64,000 nucleotides of DNA from CADCWN01 sp046328475 (GTDB lineage Bacteria > Chloroflexota > Chloroflexia > Thermomicrobiales > CADCWN01), in NCBI GenBank assembly GCA_046328475.1, contig JAXLWN010000034.1, forward strand, positions 1 through 64,000, written 5' to 3'. The translations under genes and the position numbers were made by a program. Below the pieces are notes generated by a model that worked only from the letters and a program-made list of their open reading frames with translations, was not told the origin of the DNA and made no database searches. Of this stretch, positions 8,506 to 18,161 are shown one piece after another (position 1 is the stretch's first letter; every line of letters starts with the position of its first letter).

Positions 8506-9779
8506 TTACGGGCCGAATTCGAGCACCCAGATTGCGCCGTCGGTGGCGCTGCGGAAGAGGATGGCGCGGCCGTCGGGGGCGAGGTCCCAGTCGTTGCTGG
8601 CGACGAGGAAACGGGCCTGGGCGGGCGTGACGAGCGGACGGACGGTGCCGCTGGAGAGGGAGTAGAGGCGGAGTTCGTCGGTCGGCTGGTCGGAGGGGGC
8701 GGGGAGGTAGGCGAGCCCCTGGCTGTCGGGGGTCCAGCGGTAGCCGCCGGTGATCGGGAGCTTGCGCCGGCCGCTGCCGTCCAGGCGGATGTACCAGATG
8801 CCATTGTCGGCGGCGGTTGGTTGGAGCACGGCGGTGTAGACGATGGCGGTGCCGTCGGGGGCGACCGCGATGCTCTCCAGGAAGTTGCCCGCGACGATCT
8901 GGCGGAGCACGCCGGTCGCGGTGTCGAGCAGGGAGATGCCGCCGTTGATCCCCTGCGCGTCGCGCGTGCTGAGCACGATGCGGCGACCGTCGGGGAGCCA
9001 GGTCAGGACTTCGGCGCGCACGATGGGGTCGAGGGTGCGGATCGGGCCAACGCCATTGGGGCCGATGGTGGCGATACGGACACGGGCGGGCGGTTCCAGC
9101 GAGGTGCTGACCTGGGGGATGGCGGGGTCGGGTTCGAGCCAGGCGATCCGGTCGTCGGTGGGGGCGATGAAAAGGAGCGCCGCGCCGGTCGGCAGGGTGC
9201 CGAGCGGCGTGCCATCGGGGCGCGCGACGGTGGTGGTCGTCCCTTCGCGATAGGCGAGCAGTTGCCCGCTCGGGGAGATGGTGCCGTAGGCGGGGCCGAA
9301 TGCTCGCGCCGCGCCGCCGCGCGGCACGACCCACGCGCCGAGGTCGCGCCCGTTCGCGCCGCCATAACCGTAGTAGAGGACGCCGCTGCCATCGGCCAGC
9401 CATTGCGGCTGGGTGCAGCAGCCGTTGGCGGTCAGTTTGGTCAGTGTCGGGGTGGCCGGGGGCGCGTCGCGGTCGGTGCGGGCGAGCGGGTTGGGGATGG
9501 GGACGGTGGGACGGGCGTGGGCGTCGGCGCGGCGGTGGGCGAAGGAGGGCGCGCGACGGTGGCCGTCGGTGCGACGCTGGGGATAGGCGCGGCGGTGGCG
9601 CTCGGATTGTCGCGCTCGGGAGAGGAGCGAGGTGTGGCGGTCGCGGCGGGCACGGCGGTGGGCGTGGCGACGGCTGGCGCAATCGTCGCCGTCGGCGCGG
9701 GCGTTGGTGTGGCGCTGCCGCCGGGGAGGGAGCAGGAGGCGAGGGTGATCGTGAGGAGGAGGGTGAGGGCGTGGGGCGT
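8506..9779 (-). CDS. Beta-propeller lipoprotein, frameshifted, start unresolved
   Basis: The intact part (8506-9327 and in-frame upstream to about 9440) encodes TolB/WD40-like propeller blades (LTANGCCTQPQWLADGSG, ISPSGQLLAY, VAPDGTAIVY, WTPDSQGLAYLP, LAPDGRAILF). Upstream in another frame lie a Pro/Thr/Ala linker and a lipobox LASC whose Cys codon is at 9734-9732. One indel near 9460 joins the halves. The protein would be a secreted, lipid-anchored propeller of unknown ligand. No ATG or GTG precedes the signal sequence in frame; its first residues (TPHALTLLL) are read from a GAGGGCGTG repeat tract, so the real start is unclear. The coordinate 9779 marks the limit of recognisable signal peptide. 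Confidence 0.6.
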
Positions 9780-9868
9780 GAGGGCGTGCGGAGGGAGTGG
9801 TACCTCACCCCCGCCGCCGCGGGCGGCACCCCCTCTCCATTTCGTCTGCCGCGCAAAATAGAGAGGGG
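9750..9868. repeat. CCTCACCCCC / CCCCCTCTCC repeat with inverted arm
   Basis: A GAGGGCGTG-type tract, then CCTCACCCCC and CCCCCTCTCC, then the inverted partner GAGAGGGGG near 9860. The same C-rich words recur at 23.34 kb. It overlaps the signal-peptide start of the beta-propeller lipoprotein gene. Confidence 0.6.
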
Positions 9869-9939
9869 GCTGAGGCGAGCGAAGGATGTGGCCCTGCGCC
9901 GGAAAGATATCGCCCGCTCGCCCGTTCGCCTGTGCCGCA

Positions 9940-10656
9940 TCATGGCCACGCTCGGCGGAAGTCGTTGAGCAGGCGTTGGCCGAAGACGATGTCGGGTTGG
10001 TCGGCGGGGGTGGTCCAGGGGGCGGGGTCGTCGAGGTCGATTTCGAAGCGGAGGCCGTTGCGGCGCAGGCCGATCGCGGCGCGCTCCCAGTCGAGCGCGA
10101 CCAGGGGGACGGGGTTGATGGCCTCGGACATCCCGGCGCGGCGGATTTCGAGGTGGACGTGCGGCTCGATGTCGCAGCGTTCGCCCGAAGGATCGCCGCT
10201 GAGCGCGACCTTGTCGCCCCGGCGCACGGCGGTGCCGACCGCGATGCTGGGGCGTTCGAGCAGGTGGCCGTAGAGCGAGAAGAGGCCGTTGGGATGGCGG
10301 ATGACGAGGTTGTGCGGCGCGGAGCCGTAGGGGCCGTCCACGGCGAAGATTGTGCCGTCGCCGACCGCGATCACGGCGGTGCCGCAGGGGGTGGCGAAAT
10401 CGACGCCGAAGTGGATGCCCTGGCCCGCGCCGTAGACCTGCGAGCGGTTCTGGTAGGCCCAGACGGTGTTGCCGTACCACTGGCTGATGAACCAGCGATC
10501 CGGTCCCGGTGGTCCGGCGAGTGGCGGGCCGAAGACCGGTTCCGCGCTCGCCGAGCGTGCCGGGAGCGCGCCGAGCGCCAGCGCGGGGGCGAGGCAGAGC
10601 GCGGCCAGCAACGCCAGGCCGAATCTGCGCGTGCTGCGTAGCATCCGAACAGCCAC
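9940..10656 (-). CDS. Secreted M23 family metallopeptidase
   Basis: A zinc peptidase of the LytM/M23 family, expected to cut peptidoglycan peptide cross-links outside the cell. It has an N-terminal signal peptide (RRFGLALLAALCLAPALALG, cut near SASA) and one catalytic domain. Zinc ligands are visible: GIHFGVDF (about His82 and Asp86) and HVHLEI (about His166 and His168). No LysM or other wall-binding domain is present. The GTG at 10656 has GGAG ten bases upstream; ATG at 10644 is an alternative without a site. It is a single-gene unit, ending 160 bases before the lipoprotein gene on the same strand. Confidence 0.85.
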   Translation of the reverse strand: MAVRMLRSTRRFGLALLAALCLAPALALGALPARSASAEPVFGPPLAGPPGPDRWFISQWYGNTVWAYQNRSQVYGAGQGIHFGVDFATPCGTAVIAVGDGTIFAVDGPYGSAPHNLVIRHPNGLFSLYGHLLERPSIAVGTAVRRGDKVALSGDPSGERCDIEPHVHLEIRRAGMSEAINPVPLVALDWERAAIGLRRNGLRFEIDLDDPAPWTTPADQPDIVFGQRLLNDFRRAWP

Positions 10657-10857
10657 GATGGTTGCACTCCACGAAACGCGCACCCGGTCACATTGCGGGC
10701 TAGCGGGAGAAGGATACCCGATGCGGGCCATGCCCGCGTTACCTCTCCATGCGCTGCTGCGTAGTTACGCTAAACGCTGCGGTGAGGCCCGTTCAATGCA
10801 TCGTCAGGGTGCTGCGCGGGGCATCCACCAATCGCAAGCGTCGTGGAGGTTGCGGGC

Positions 10858-11243
10858 ATGGCAGAGCACCGGGTTCTTGCGGTCGTCGGGCGATTCCTGC
10901 TGTTCGTGGCGCTGCTCCTTTAATCTTGCTCTCCATTCGCGGTGATGGGGCTGGTCTGGGCGTTGGTTTGGCGGGCTGGCGCACCGCCGGGGATTTCGGC
11001 AACGGGCTGACCTATGCCGGGCTGGTGGTGATGGCAATCGGCGCGATGCGCTATTTCGGCGGCCTCGCCAACAACGTGAATCCGGCGCTGGGCTACCAGT
11101 CGATGGATCTGCGCGAGCACCACAACTGGGTGGTGCGGACGATCGTCGAGCGCGACAGCGCCTTCGCGGTGATGCTCAAGCTGGGGGCGAGTGGGCTGGT
11201 CGCGATGGCGCTCGGGCAGGCGCTGCGGGCGGCGCTGGTCTAG
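10858..11243 (+). CDS. Small membrane protein, frameshifted
   Basis: ATG at 10858 follows GGAGG and encodes a hydrophobic N-terminus (VVGRFLLFVALLL) that stops at once in frame. The sequence resumes in the next frame (ILLSIRGDG ... NGLTYAGLVVMAIGAMRYFGG) and continues to 11243 with a final hydrophobic helix. One indel near 10920 joins the parts, giving about 128 residues and three membrane helices. I do not recognise the family. The frame break fits the other small indels of this window rather than decay. A stem-loop 70 bases after the stop may end the transcript. Confidence 0.55.
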
Positions 11244-11314
11244 CGTGGGGGGAACGTTTTCGCCCGTGCGAGAGGCCCGAAGCCTGAAGGCTTGGGCTGA
11301 AGGCTTCGCCGCAA

Positions 11315-11332
11315 AGCCCGCCTGCGCGGGCT
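11315..11332 (+). terminator. Stem-loop after the small membrane protein gene
   Basis: AGCCCGC, loop CTGC, GCGGGCT: a perfect 7-bp stem, preceded by a GAAGGCTT-type inverted repeat (11280-11308). No U-tract; it may also be a REP-like element. Confidence 0.45.
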
Positions 11333-11798
11333 GGATGGTGTCATTTTCTGACGTTTGCTCTGATGCACACGTTCGTCCACGGCAATTCCCTGTGCCGTGA
11401 TGTGCGGATACTGCCGGCAGAAGAGAACCGGCCGGGGCAGTGTGGTAATGCCCCGGCTGTTCTCGTCTGCCGCTGCGCAGGGAAGGGCATTCGCGCCCCA
11501 CATGCTGGCGGCGCGGCAACGAACGTCGCAACGAGACCCCGGCAATTGCTGGTCCCTGGGCGCACACAACCACCGTTTCGGCACATTTTTCCGGCCGATC
11601 CGTGCCCGGTTGGCACCCAGGTGTCCCGCCCGGTAACAGCAACGTGCATAGTTGGCGCAACAATCTGCACCAAAGCATATTGCGGGCGCGTGGTGGCGGT
11701 GCTATATTCGTGGAGTTGCCGAACCTGATTCATTCTTACCAACATCATGTGCCGGTGCCCCGATTGACTGGCCGTCCACCCACGAAAGGGATGTGGCG
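11333..11798 (+). other. Non-coding leader of the peptide ABC operon
   Basis: Open frames here have no protein-like composition on either strand. The only clear signal is a promoter near the right end; the rest (11333-11670) shows nothing I can name. Confidence 0.5.
11680..11708 (+). promoter_or_regulatory. Sigma-70-like promoter of the peptide ABC operon
   Basis: TTGCGG (11680-11685), a 17-nt spacer and TATATT (11703-11708), 90 bases before the first permease start. Confidence 0.55.
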
Positions 11799-12728
11799 AT
11801 GCTTGGTTATTTGCTCGCGCGGCTGGCGAGCCTGATTTTCATCCTCTTCGCGGTCTCGCTGATCGCCTTCTTGCTGATGCACGCCGTCCCGGGGGGGCCG
11901 TTCGACGAGCGCGAGCGGCGATTGCCCGAGGCGACGCGCCAGGCGCAATTGGAGAAGTACGGGCTGGACAAGCCGCTCTGGGTGCAGTACACCCGCTACG
12001 TCTGGCACGCGATGCACCTCGACTTCGGCGTGCCGTTCCAGAGCCCGACCGAGACAGTCACGGGGCTGATCGCCCGGGCGTGGCCGGTCACAATTCGGAT
12101 CGGGATCCCGACGATTCTGCTCTCCTATACCCTCGGCATGACGCTCGGCGCGATCGCCGCGTTGCGGCAGAATAGCTGGGTCGACTATGTCGTCACGTTC
12201 ACGGCGACACTCGGCCTGACCGTGCCGAATTTCGTGGTCGCGATCTGGCTGATTCTGCTCCTGAGCGTGCGCCTCGGATGGCTCCCCACCGGCGGCTGGG
12301 GCGAGCCGAAGCACTACATCATGCCGGTGATCGCCTACTCGCTCGCGCCGACGGCCCTGGTTGCCCGCTTCACGCGCGTCAGCCTGCTCGAAGTGATGCG
12401 GGCCGATTATGTGCGCACGGCGCGGGCGAAGGGGCTGAGCGAGCGCCGGGTGCTGACGTGGCACGTCGCCCGCAACGCCCTGATCCCGCTGATCACGGTG
12501 ATCCTGCCGGAGATCCCGAACATCCTGACCGGCTCGATCTTCATCGAATCGAGCTTCAACATCCCCGGCATCGGGCGCTTCTTCGTGACCAGCACCTTCA
12601 CGCGCGATTACCCGATGATCCTGGCGCTGGTGCTGCTGATCGCGGTCCTCTGGGGGATCACCTATCTGCTCACCGACATCCTGTACACGGTGCTGGACCC
12701 ACGTATCCGCCTGACGGGGGCGAGGTGA
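11799..12728 (+). CDS. Peptide/oligopeptide ABC permease, DppB/OppB type
   Basis: A 309-residue inner-membrane permease of the DppB family, about six helices. The N-terminal motif (ARLASLIFILFAVSLIAFLL, then HAVPGGPF) and the ATPase-contact loop (RTARAKGLSERRVLTWHVARN) are typical; SFNIPGIGRFF near the C-terminus is a family signature. ATG at 11799 was chosen over upstream in-frame codons because the family starts exactly here and AAGGGATG precedes it. It is the first gene of an operon with the second permease 17 bases downstream and the binding protein after that. No ATPase genes follow, so the complex must borrow an ATPase from elsewhere. Confidence 0.92.
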   Translation: MLGYLLARLASLIFILFAVSLIAFLLMHAVPGGPFDERERRLPEATRQAQLEKYGLDKPLWVQYTRYVWHAMHLDFGVPFQSPTETVTGLIARAWPVTIRIGIPTILLSYTLGMTLGAIAALRQNSWVDYVVTFTATLGLTVPNFVVAIWLILLLSVRLGWLPTGGWGEPKHYIMPVIAYSLAPTALVARFTRVSLLEVMRADYVRTARAKGLSERRVLTWHVARNALIPLITVILPEIPNILTGSIFIESSFNIPGIGRFFVTSTFTRDYPMILALVLLIAVLWGITYLLTDILYTVLDPRIRLTGAR

Positions 12729-12744
12729 ACGAGAAGAGGGCGGG

Positions 12745-13650
12745 ATGAAGGCGAGTGCGGGGCTGGCCGCGCCAGTGCCAGACAAGGCCGGTGGCATGTC
12801 GAGGGTGCGGGTGCGCACCAATTTTCAACTTGCCCGGCAGCGCTTCATGCGGCAGCGGCTGGCGATGGTGGGGCTGGTGATCATCCTCTTCCTGATCGTG
12901 CTCGCCGTGTTCGCGCCGATCCTCGCCCCGACACACTACAGCTTCGCCGACCTGGCGGAGGCCAACCAGTTCCCGAGCGGCAAGCACTGGCTCGGGACCG
13001 ATGCCATCGGCCACGACTATCTCAGCCGGATTATCTACGGGGTGCGGACCTCGCTGCTGGTCGGCTTCGCGGCCGTGGCGGCGGCCTGCGTGATCGGCAT
13101 CCCGCTCGGCTTAATGGCCGGATTCCTGGGCGGGATAGCCGATTTCGCGATCATGCGGGTGGTGGAGGTGATGACCGCCTTCCCGGGTATCCTCTTCGCG
13201 ATCTTCCTGATCTCGGTGGTCGGCGGCGGCGTCCCCAACGTCATCTTCGTGATCGGGGTGACGGGGTGGGTCGGGATGTGCCGACTGCTGCGGGCGCAAT
13301 TGCTGACGCTGCGCGAGCAGGATTATGTGCTCGCGGCGCGCAGCATCGGGGCGACCGAGTTCTCGATTGCGGTGCGCCACCTGCTGCCGAACGCGGTCGC
13401 GCCGATGATTGTCGCCATCGCGCTCGCGATCCCCAGCGCGATCTTCGCGGAAGCGGGGTTGAGCTTCCTCGGGATCGGGATCAACGAGCCGACACCGAGC
13501 CTCGGGAAGATGGTTGCCCAGAGTTCGCCCTACATCCGGATCTACTGGCACCTCGGTTTCTTCCCAACCCTGGCGATCGCGCTGGCGATGCTCGGGTTCA
13601 CGTTCGTCGGCGACGGGCTGCGCGATGCGCTCGATACGCGCCAGCGATAG
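12745..13650 (+). CDS. Peptide/oligopeptide ABC permease, DppC/OppC type
   Basis: A 301-residue partner permease. The DppC signature is clear: a first helix (LAMVGLVIILFLIVLAVFAP), HWLGTDAIGHDYLSRIIYG in the periplasmic segment, and the ATPase-contact loop ARSIGATEFSIAVRHLLPN. It should form a heterodimer with the preceding DppB-type subunit and take peptides or similar ligands from the downstream binding protein. ATG at 12745 follows AGAGGGCGGG. Only 16 bases separate it from the upstream stop, so the two are cotranscribed. Confidence 0.92.
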   Translation: MKASAGLAAPVPDKAGGMSRVRVRTNFQLARQRFMRQRLAMVGLVIILFLIVLAVFAPILAPTHYSFADLAEANQFPSGKHWLGTDAIGHDYLSRIIYGVRTSLLVGFAAVAAACVIGIPLGLMAGFLGGIADFAIMRVVEVMTAFPGILFAIFLISVVGGGVPNVIFVIGVTGWVGMCRLLRAQLLTLREQDYVLAARSIGATEFSIAVRHLLPNAVAPMIVAIALAIPSAIFAEAGLSFLGIGINEPTPSLGKMVAQSSPYIRIYWHLGFFPTLAIALAMLGFTFVGDGLRDALDTRQR

Positions 13651-13692
13651 GAACTTTCTCGATGCAGATAACGTCGGAAAGGGGGACAATGT

Positions 13693-13723
13693 AGATACGC
13701 ATACATCCCGCAGGTGGGTATCT
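13693..13723 (+). promoter_or_regulatory. Intercistronic stem-loop before the binding-protein gene
   Basis: AGATAC and GTATCT pair with three further near-matching bases. It lies between the permease stop and the binding-protein site. Such hairpins often stabilise the segment encoding the abundant binding protein; that role is inference. Confidence 0.35.
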
Positions 13724-13765
13724 GCAGCGCAGGCAGTGGAAAGGGTGTGGGAAAAGGAGCGTAAC

Positions 13766-15676
13766 ATGGCAGACGAGACCAGGACAGATGAATCCAGCAA
13801 AGTCGAGTCGCAGTCGATCGGAGTCCAGCGGCTCATGCGCTTGCAGCAAGAACTGGGACGCCGCTCCTTCCTCGGCGGGGCGGCGGGACTGACGGCGGCG
13901 GCCATCCTGGCCGCGTGCGGCGGCACCACGCCGACCGCGACCTCGGCCCCCGCCAGCGCGGCCCCACCCGCGACCGAAATTCCGACGCGCGCACCCGTGG
14001 CACCCGTCGCGCCGAGTGCAGCGGCGAGCGCGGCAGCGAGCACAGCAGCGAGCGCAGCGGCGAGCACGGCGGCGCTCCCGGCCGACGCGGCGGCGGCGGA
14101 CCAGCAGGTCTGGGTGGTCAATACGGGCCAGGAAGTCAAGGTGATGGACTTCTACGAGGCGGTCTATGCCCGCCCGACCATCGCCGATCTCTTCAGCGAG
14201 CCGCTGGTGCGGCTGAGCAAGGAGTACGCCGTCATCCCGGGCGCGGCCACCTCCTGGGAAGGGAGTTCGGACGGCAAGACCTGGACCTTCAAGCTCGATC
14301 CGAAGCTGATGTGGAGCGACGGCAATCCTGTGACCGCCGACGACTACGTCGCCACCTTCCAGTATGGGGCGGATCCCAAGCATGCCTGGGACTTCACCTG
14401 GTTCTTCCAGGGCGTGATCGCGGGTTGGGACGACGCCATCGGCGGCAAGATCCCGCTCGATCAGCTCGGCGTGAAGAAGGGTGCGGACGCCAATACGCTG
14501 ATTTTCACGACCCAGGTGCCCGCGCCGTACCTGCCCGCGATGCTGCTGTATTCCATGCCACTCTCGAAGGCCGCCCTGGCGAAGAGCGGGCCGCTCTACA
14601 ACACCAAGCCGGAGACGGCGGTGTCCTCGGGCCCCTTCATCCTGACGAAGTGGGCGAAGGATCAGCAAATCGTCTTCGAGCGCAATGCGAAGTACACCGG
14701 CAATCTCAAGCCGCAGATCACGAAGATCATCCAGAAGGTGGCTGCGCCGGCGACGAACTTCACCGCCTACCAGAATGGCGAGATCGACTACATGCAGGGG
14801 CTCGCGCCCGCCGAAGTCAAGTTGGTGCAGGACTCGGCGGACCTCTCCAAGGAGGTCTACTCGTCGGTCGGCGACTTCCGCACCTTCTACCTCTTCTTCG
14901 ACGTGACGAAGCCGCCGTTCGACAATATCAAGGTGCGGCAGGCGTTCAGCCACGTCGTGGACCGCGACCAGATCCAGAAGTCGATCCTGGGCCCCGGCGG
15001 CACGCAGGCCTACTCCTGGCTGGCACCGGGCTTCCCGGCGTCGAACCGCGAAGGGCTGAAGGATATCCAGAAGTACGACGTGGCGGCGGCGAAGCAGCTC
15101 CTCGCGGATGCGGGCTTCGCCAATGGCGCGAACTTCCCGAAGCAGACGCTCTGGCTGCGCAACGAATCGGCGCTGAACCAGGCGGTCGCCACCAGCATCG
15201 CGTCCTCGATCAAGACGAACCTTGGCATCGATGTCGAGGTCTCCAACAAGGATACGAAGCTCTTCATGGATAGCCTGACGGCGAAGCCGACGCAGATCCT
15301 CTTCGGCTTCGTCTCCTACGGCATGGACTTCCTCGACCCGTACAACATGCTCAGCGTCTGGTTCTCCGGCGGTCGCCACTCCTGGGCGAACAAGGATTTC
15401 GACACGAAGGCGAAGGAAGCGGCCACCTTCCTGGGGCCGACGGAGCAGCGCCTGAAGATGTTCCAGGACGCCGAGAAGATTCTGGTCTCGGATGTGCCGG
15501 GGGTCTTCGTCTACCACGAGACGCCGCTGCAGCTCTTCAAGCCCTGGGTCAAGGGCGAGGCGCTGGAGCCGGACAAGCTCGGCAACAAGAGTCTGCACTG
15601 GCCGGGCTACTCGACGACGACGACCGCGCCGAATGGGCTGTACATGACGAAGGATGTCAGCAAGCGGAAGTCGTAG
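13766..15676 (+). CDS. Peptide ABC transporter substrate-binding lipoprotein
   Basis: A 636-residue SBP_bac_5 family protein that delivers peptides or related ligands to the two permeases upstream. The N-terminus carries a twin-arginine motif (Arg32-Arg33 in GRRSFLGG) and a lipobox ending at Cys51 (ILAAC), so it looks Tat-exported and lipid-anchored. A Pro/Ala/Ser linker (52-95) leads to the family core (SEPLVRLSKEYAVIPGAATS, KPPFDNIKVRQAFSHVVDR, NMLSVWFSGG). ATG at 13766 has AAAAGGAG upstream. The gene ends 15 bases before a repeat cluster that separates it from convergent proS. Confidence 0.93.
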   Translation: MADETRTDESSKVESQSIGVQRLMRLQQELGRRSFLGGAAGLTAAAILAACGGTTPTATSAPASAAPPATEIPTRAPVAPVAPSAAASAAASTAASAAASTAALPADAAAADQQVWVVNTGQEVKVMDFYEAVYARPTIADLFSEPLVRLSKEYAVIPGAATSWEGSSDGKTWTFKLDPKLMWSDGNPVTADDYVATFQYGADPKHAWDFTWFFQGVIAGWDDAIGGKIPLDQLGVKKGADANTLIFTTQVPAPYLPAMLLYSMPLSKAALAKSGPLYNTKPETAVSSGPFILTKWAKDQQIVFERNAKYTGNLKPQITKIIQKVAAPATNFTAYQNGEIDYMQGLAPAEVKLVQDSADLSKEVYSSVGDFRTFYLFFDVTKPPFDNIKVRQAFSHVVDRDQIQKSILGPGGTQAYSWLAPGFPASNREGLKDIQKYDVAAAKQLLADAGFANGANFPKQTLWLRNESALNQAVATSIASSIKTNLGIDVEVSNKDTKLFMDSLTAKPTQILFGFVSYGMDFLDPYNMLSVWFSGGRHSWANKDFDTKAKEAATFLGPTEQRLKMFQDAEKILVSDVPGVFVYHETPLQLFKPWVKGEALEPDKLGNKSLHWPGYSTTTTAPNGLYMTKDVSKRKS

Positions 15677-15689
15677 TCGGGGTGGGGCG

Positions 15690-15813
15690 CGAGTAACGAG
15701 TGACGAGTAACGAGTAACGAGGGGGACGGATCCTTCGCTGCGCTCAGGATGACACAATGGGGAGGGGTGCCTTCCGTGTGTCATTCTGAGCGTGAGCGAA
15801 GAATCCGTCCCCC
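15690..15813. repeat. Heptamer tract plus inverted repeat, copy 2
   Basis: A GAGTAAC/GAGTGAC heptamer tract (15690-15720) joins a near-perfect inverted repeat with arms 15721-15756 and 15777-15813 (core TCCTTCGCTGCGCTCAGG; the right arm has a few changes). It lies between convergent genes and is probably a two-way transcription barrier. Confidence 0.85.
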
Positions 15814-15815
15814 GC

Positions 15816-17562
15816 TCATTTGCGCTGTAGTGTCAGACCAGGCCTTTTCGCGCACGGCGCCAGCACTGCGGCTTTCAGGCGGGCGATCTCGCCATGCACG
15901 TAGCCGACGACGCCGGAAAGCGGCACGAGTTGGGTGTCGCCGGTTTTGCGGTCGCGGACTTCGACCGCGCCCTGCGCGAGCGCGCGGCGACCGATGGTGA
16001 GGCGCAGGGGGAGGCCGATCAGGTCGGCGTCGTTGAATTTCACGCCGGCGCGGTCATCGCGGTCGTCGTAGAGCACATCCACGCCAGCGGCGGCGAGATC
16101 GCGGTAAAGGTCTTCGGAGGCGTCGCGGATCGCCGGATCGTCGAGGTCGAGGCCGACGAGATAGGCGTCGAACGGCGCGACGGTCGCGGGCCAGATCAGG
16201 CCGCGCTCGTCGCGGTGCTCCTCGGCGTGCGGCGGATCAGGCGGCTGACGCCGATGCCATAGCAGCCCATCACGATCTCGCGCAGTTGCCCGCCTTCATC
16301 GAGGAAGGTCGCGCCGAGCACGGAGCTGTAGCGCGTGCCGAGCTTGAAGATCTGGCCGATCTCCACGCCGCGCACCGTGCGGAGCGGGGTGCCGCAGTCT
16401 GGGCAGGCGGCACCTTCGTGGGCGGCGGTGATGTCGGCGATGCGATCTGGCGAAGTCGCGCCCGGCGTTGGTGTTGCGCAGATGGTACCCTCGCGGTTGG
16501 CCCCGGCGACGAGGTTCGGCGCGCGGGCGGCGATATCGTCCACGACGACGAGCGCGCCCCGGATGCCGATCGGCGAGGCGTGGCCGGGCACGATCCCGGT
16601 CCCGGCCAGTTCCTCGACGGTTGCCGGGTGCACTTCGCCGACACCCGCCACATTCGCCGGCTTGACCTCGTTCACTTCATGCCGCCGCGCACCACGGCGA
16701 AGATCAGCTTGCCGTCGCAGTTCATGAAGAAGGTCGCCTGGCCGTGCGGCGAGGCCGGGACGCCGAGGAAGTCACCAGCGCGGCGATTGTCGCGGTGCCG
16801 GGGGTGGCTACCTCTTCCAGCGGCAGCAGCTCCTCGATCGGCGGATCGTCTCGTGAAGGTGGCACCAGGTTGGCGGCGTAGCCGCAGCCGTCGCAGAGGA
16901 AGAGGGTGTCCTCGCCGATGGCGTTGACGAACATGAACTCGTGCGCCATCGTGCCGCCCATCATCCCGGTGTCGGAGAGGACGGCGCGCGGCTCGGTTCT
17001 CGGCGCGGCGGAAGACGTTGAAATAGGCCTGGTAGATGCGCGGCACAGCGATCGGCGTCCTCGACGGAGGTGTGGCAGGAATAGCCATCCTTCATGGTGA
17101 ATTCGCGCGTGCGGATCAGCTCGCCCCGGCGCGCGGCTCGTCGCGGAACTTGGTCTGGATCTGGTAGAGCATCACCGGCAGTTGCCGATAGGAGCGGATC
17201 CGGCGGCGCAGCAGATCGGTGACGGCCTCCTCGTGGGTCATCGCCAGGACCATGTCGCGGTCGCCCCGGTCGCGGAAACGGGCCAGTTCAGGGCCGATCG
17301 CCTGCCACCGGCCGCCTGCGCCAGGCGTCGCCCGGCTGGACGACCGGCATGGTGATCTCCCCTGCCCCCCGGCCGCGTCCATCTCCTCGCGCAGGATCGC
17401 CTCGACCTTGCGCCGCACCCGCTGCCCGAGCGGCAGCAGCGACGAAATTCGGCGGCGAGCGGCTGGATATAGCCGCCACGCAAGAGTTGTTCGGGTGCCC
17501 GGCCGCCTCGGCGTCGGCCGGATTCTGACGAAGGTCTCGCAGAAAAGCATCGTGCGGCGCAT
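15816..17562 (-). CDS. proS: Prolyl-tRNA synthetase, many frameshifts
   Basis: The class II enzyme that charges tRNA-Pro. Family landmarks appear in order on the minus strand but hop between frames: MRRTMLF, RGGYIQPLAA, SLLPLG, REEMDAAGGQ, MTHEEAVTDLLRR, SYRQLPVMLYQIQTKFRDE, then the editing insertion (DTGMMGGTMAHEF, CDGCGYAAN), ANREGTICATPTPGATSPD, EIGQIFKLGTRYSSVLGATF, MGCYGIGVSRL, and the anticodon-binding end (DVLYDDRDDRAGVKFNDADL). At least eight small indels are needed. An essential gene with otherwise perfect domains points to sequence errors rather than a pseudogene. It is preceded by a T-box leader, as expected for amino-acid-responsive synthetase genes, and ends 3 bases before an inverted repeat. 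Confidence 0.85.
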
Positions 17563-17636
17563 GGATCCGCTCTCCGGAAGTTGAAGCGGAAATGGAAGAG
17601 GGAAATTGCTATGGAGTTGCGGTGGCTTTGCCCGTA

Positions 17637-17669
17637 TTTCCCACTTCTAACTTAACTTCCCACTTAACG
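17637..17669. repeat. CCCACTT/CTAACTT heptamer tract in the proS leader
   Basis: Imperfect 7-nt units placed between the T-box antiterminator and the proS start codon, so it is transcribed as part of the leader. Confidence 0.6.
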
Positions 17670-17675
17670 TATACG

Positions 17676-18016
17676 CCCTCTCGCCCGAAAACCGGGACGA
17701 AAGGGCCTTCCGTGGTACCACCCGCGTTCGGGGCGTGGGTGCCCCCTCATGGCTGGCCGGTAACGGGGCCTGCCGCGATCCCATAGTTGCCGGGGGAGGC
17801 GTGAGCGGTTGAAACCGCGCCTGGGGGCCTGCGGGCCACGAAACCGACCGGCGTCGGTTAGGGGCGCGGCTCCGGGTTGTTCCGGCGTTCCGGGGTCGGC
17901 TCGGCAGGTGGCTCTGCCCGGCGTGGGTCGGGTGGCTCGCAGTCGGTGGCCCCTTCTCTGGCGACCCCGGCCCTGGCATACTGGTCCTGCTCGACGACGC
18001 TCTTCACTTGTTGGGA
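17676..18016 (-). promoter_or_regulatory. T-box riboswitch upstream of proS
   Basis: The minus strand carries the T-box core GGGTGGTACCACGG (within 17726-17710), which binds the acceptor end of uncharged tRNA. A long structured leader precedes it and includes GCCAGAGAAGGGG and CTGCGAGCC, which resemble stem I motifs. Just downstream a hairpin (about 17708-17676; GCCCTTTCG pairing with CGAGAGGGC) could be the terminator. Uncharged tRNA-Pro should raise proS expression. I could not fix the specifier codon with confidence. A TATACT box (18023-18018) may be the -10 element. Confidence 0.85.
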
Positions 18017-18161
18017 GAGTATACCAATGGTTGCGGGCGCTGGCTCCACGAAGGGACAGGTGCGGCGGGGTAATTCCTTCCCGCCGCTGTGGCGGCGACC
18101 TCCCCTGATGAGGAGAGGGTTTGGGTTTCGGACCAATGCGGGAGGATGACGAAACCGGGCA

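Noticed and set aside
11341..11748. Open frames on both strands in the peptide operon leader
   Set aside because: No ribosome sites, no recognisable fold, Cys/Arg-rich chance composition.
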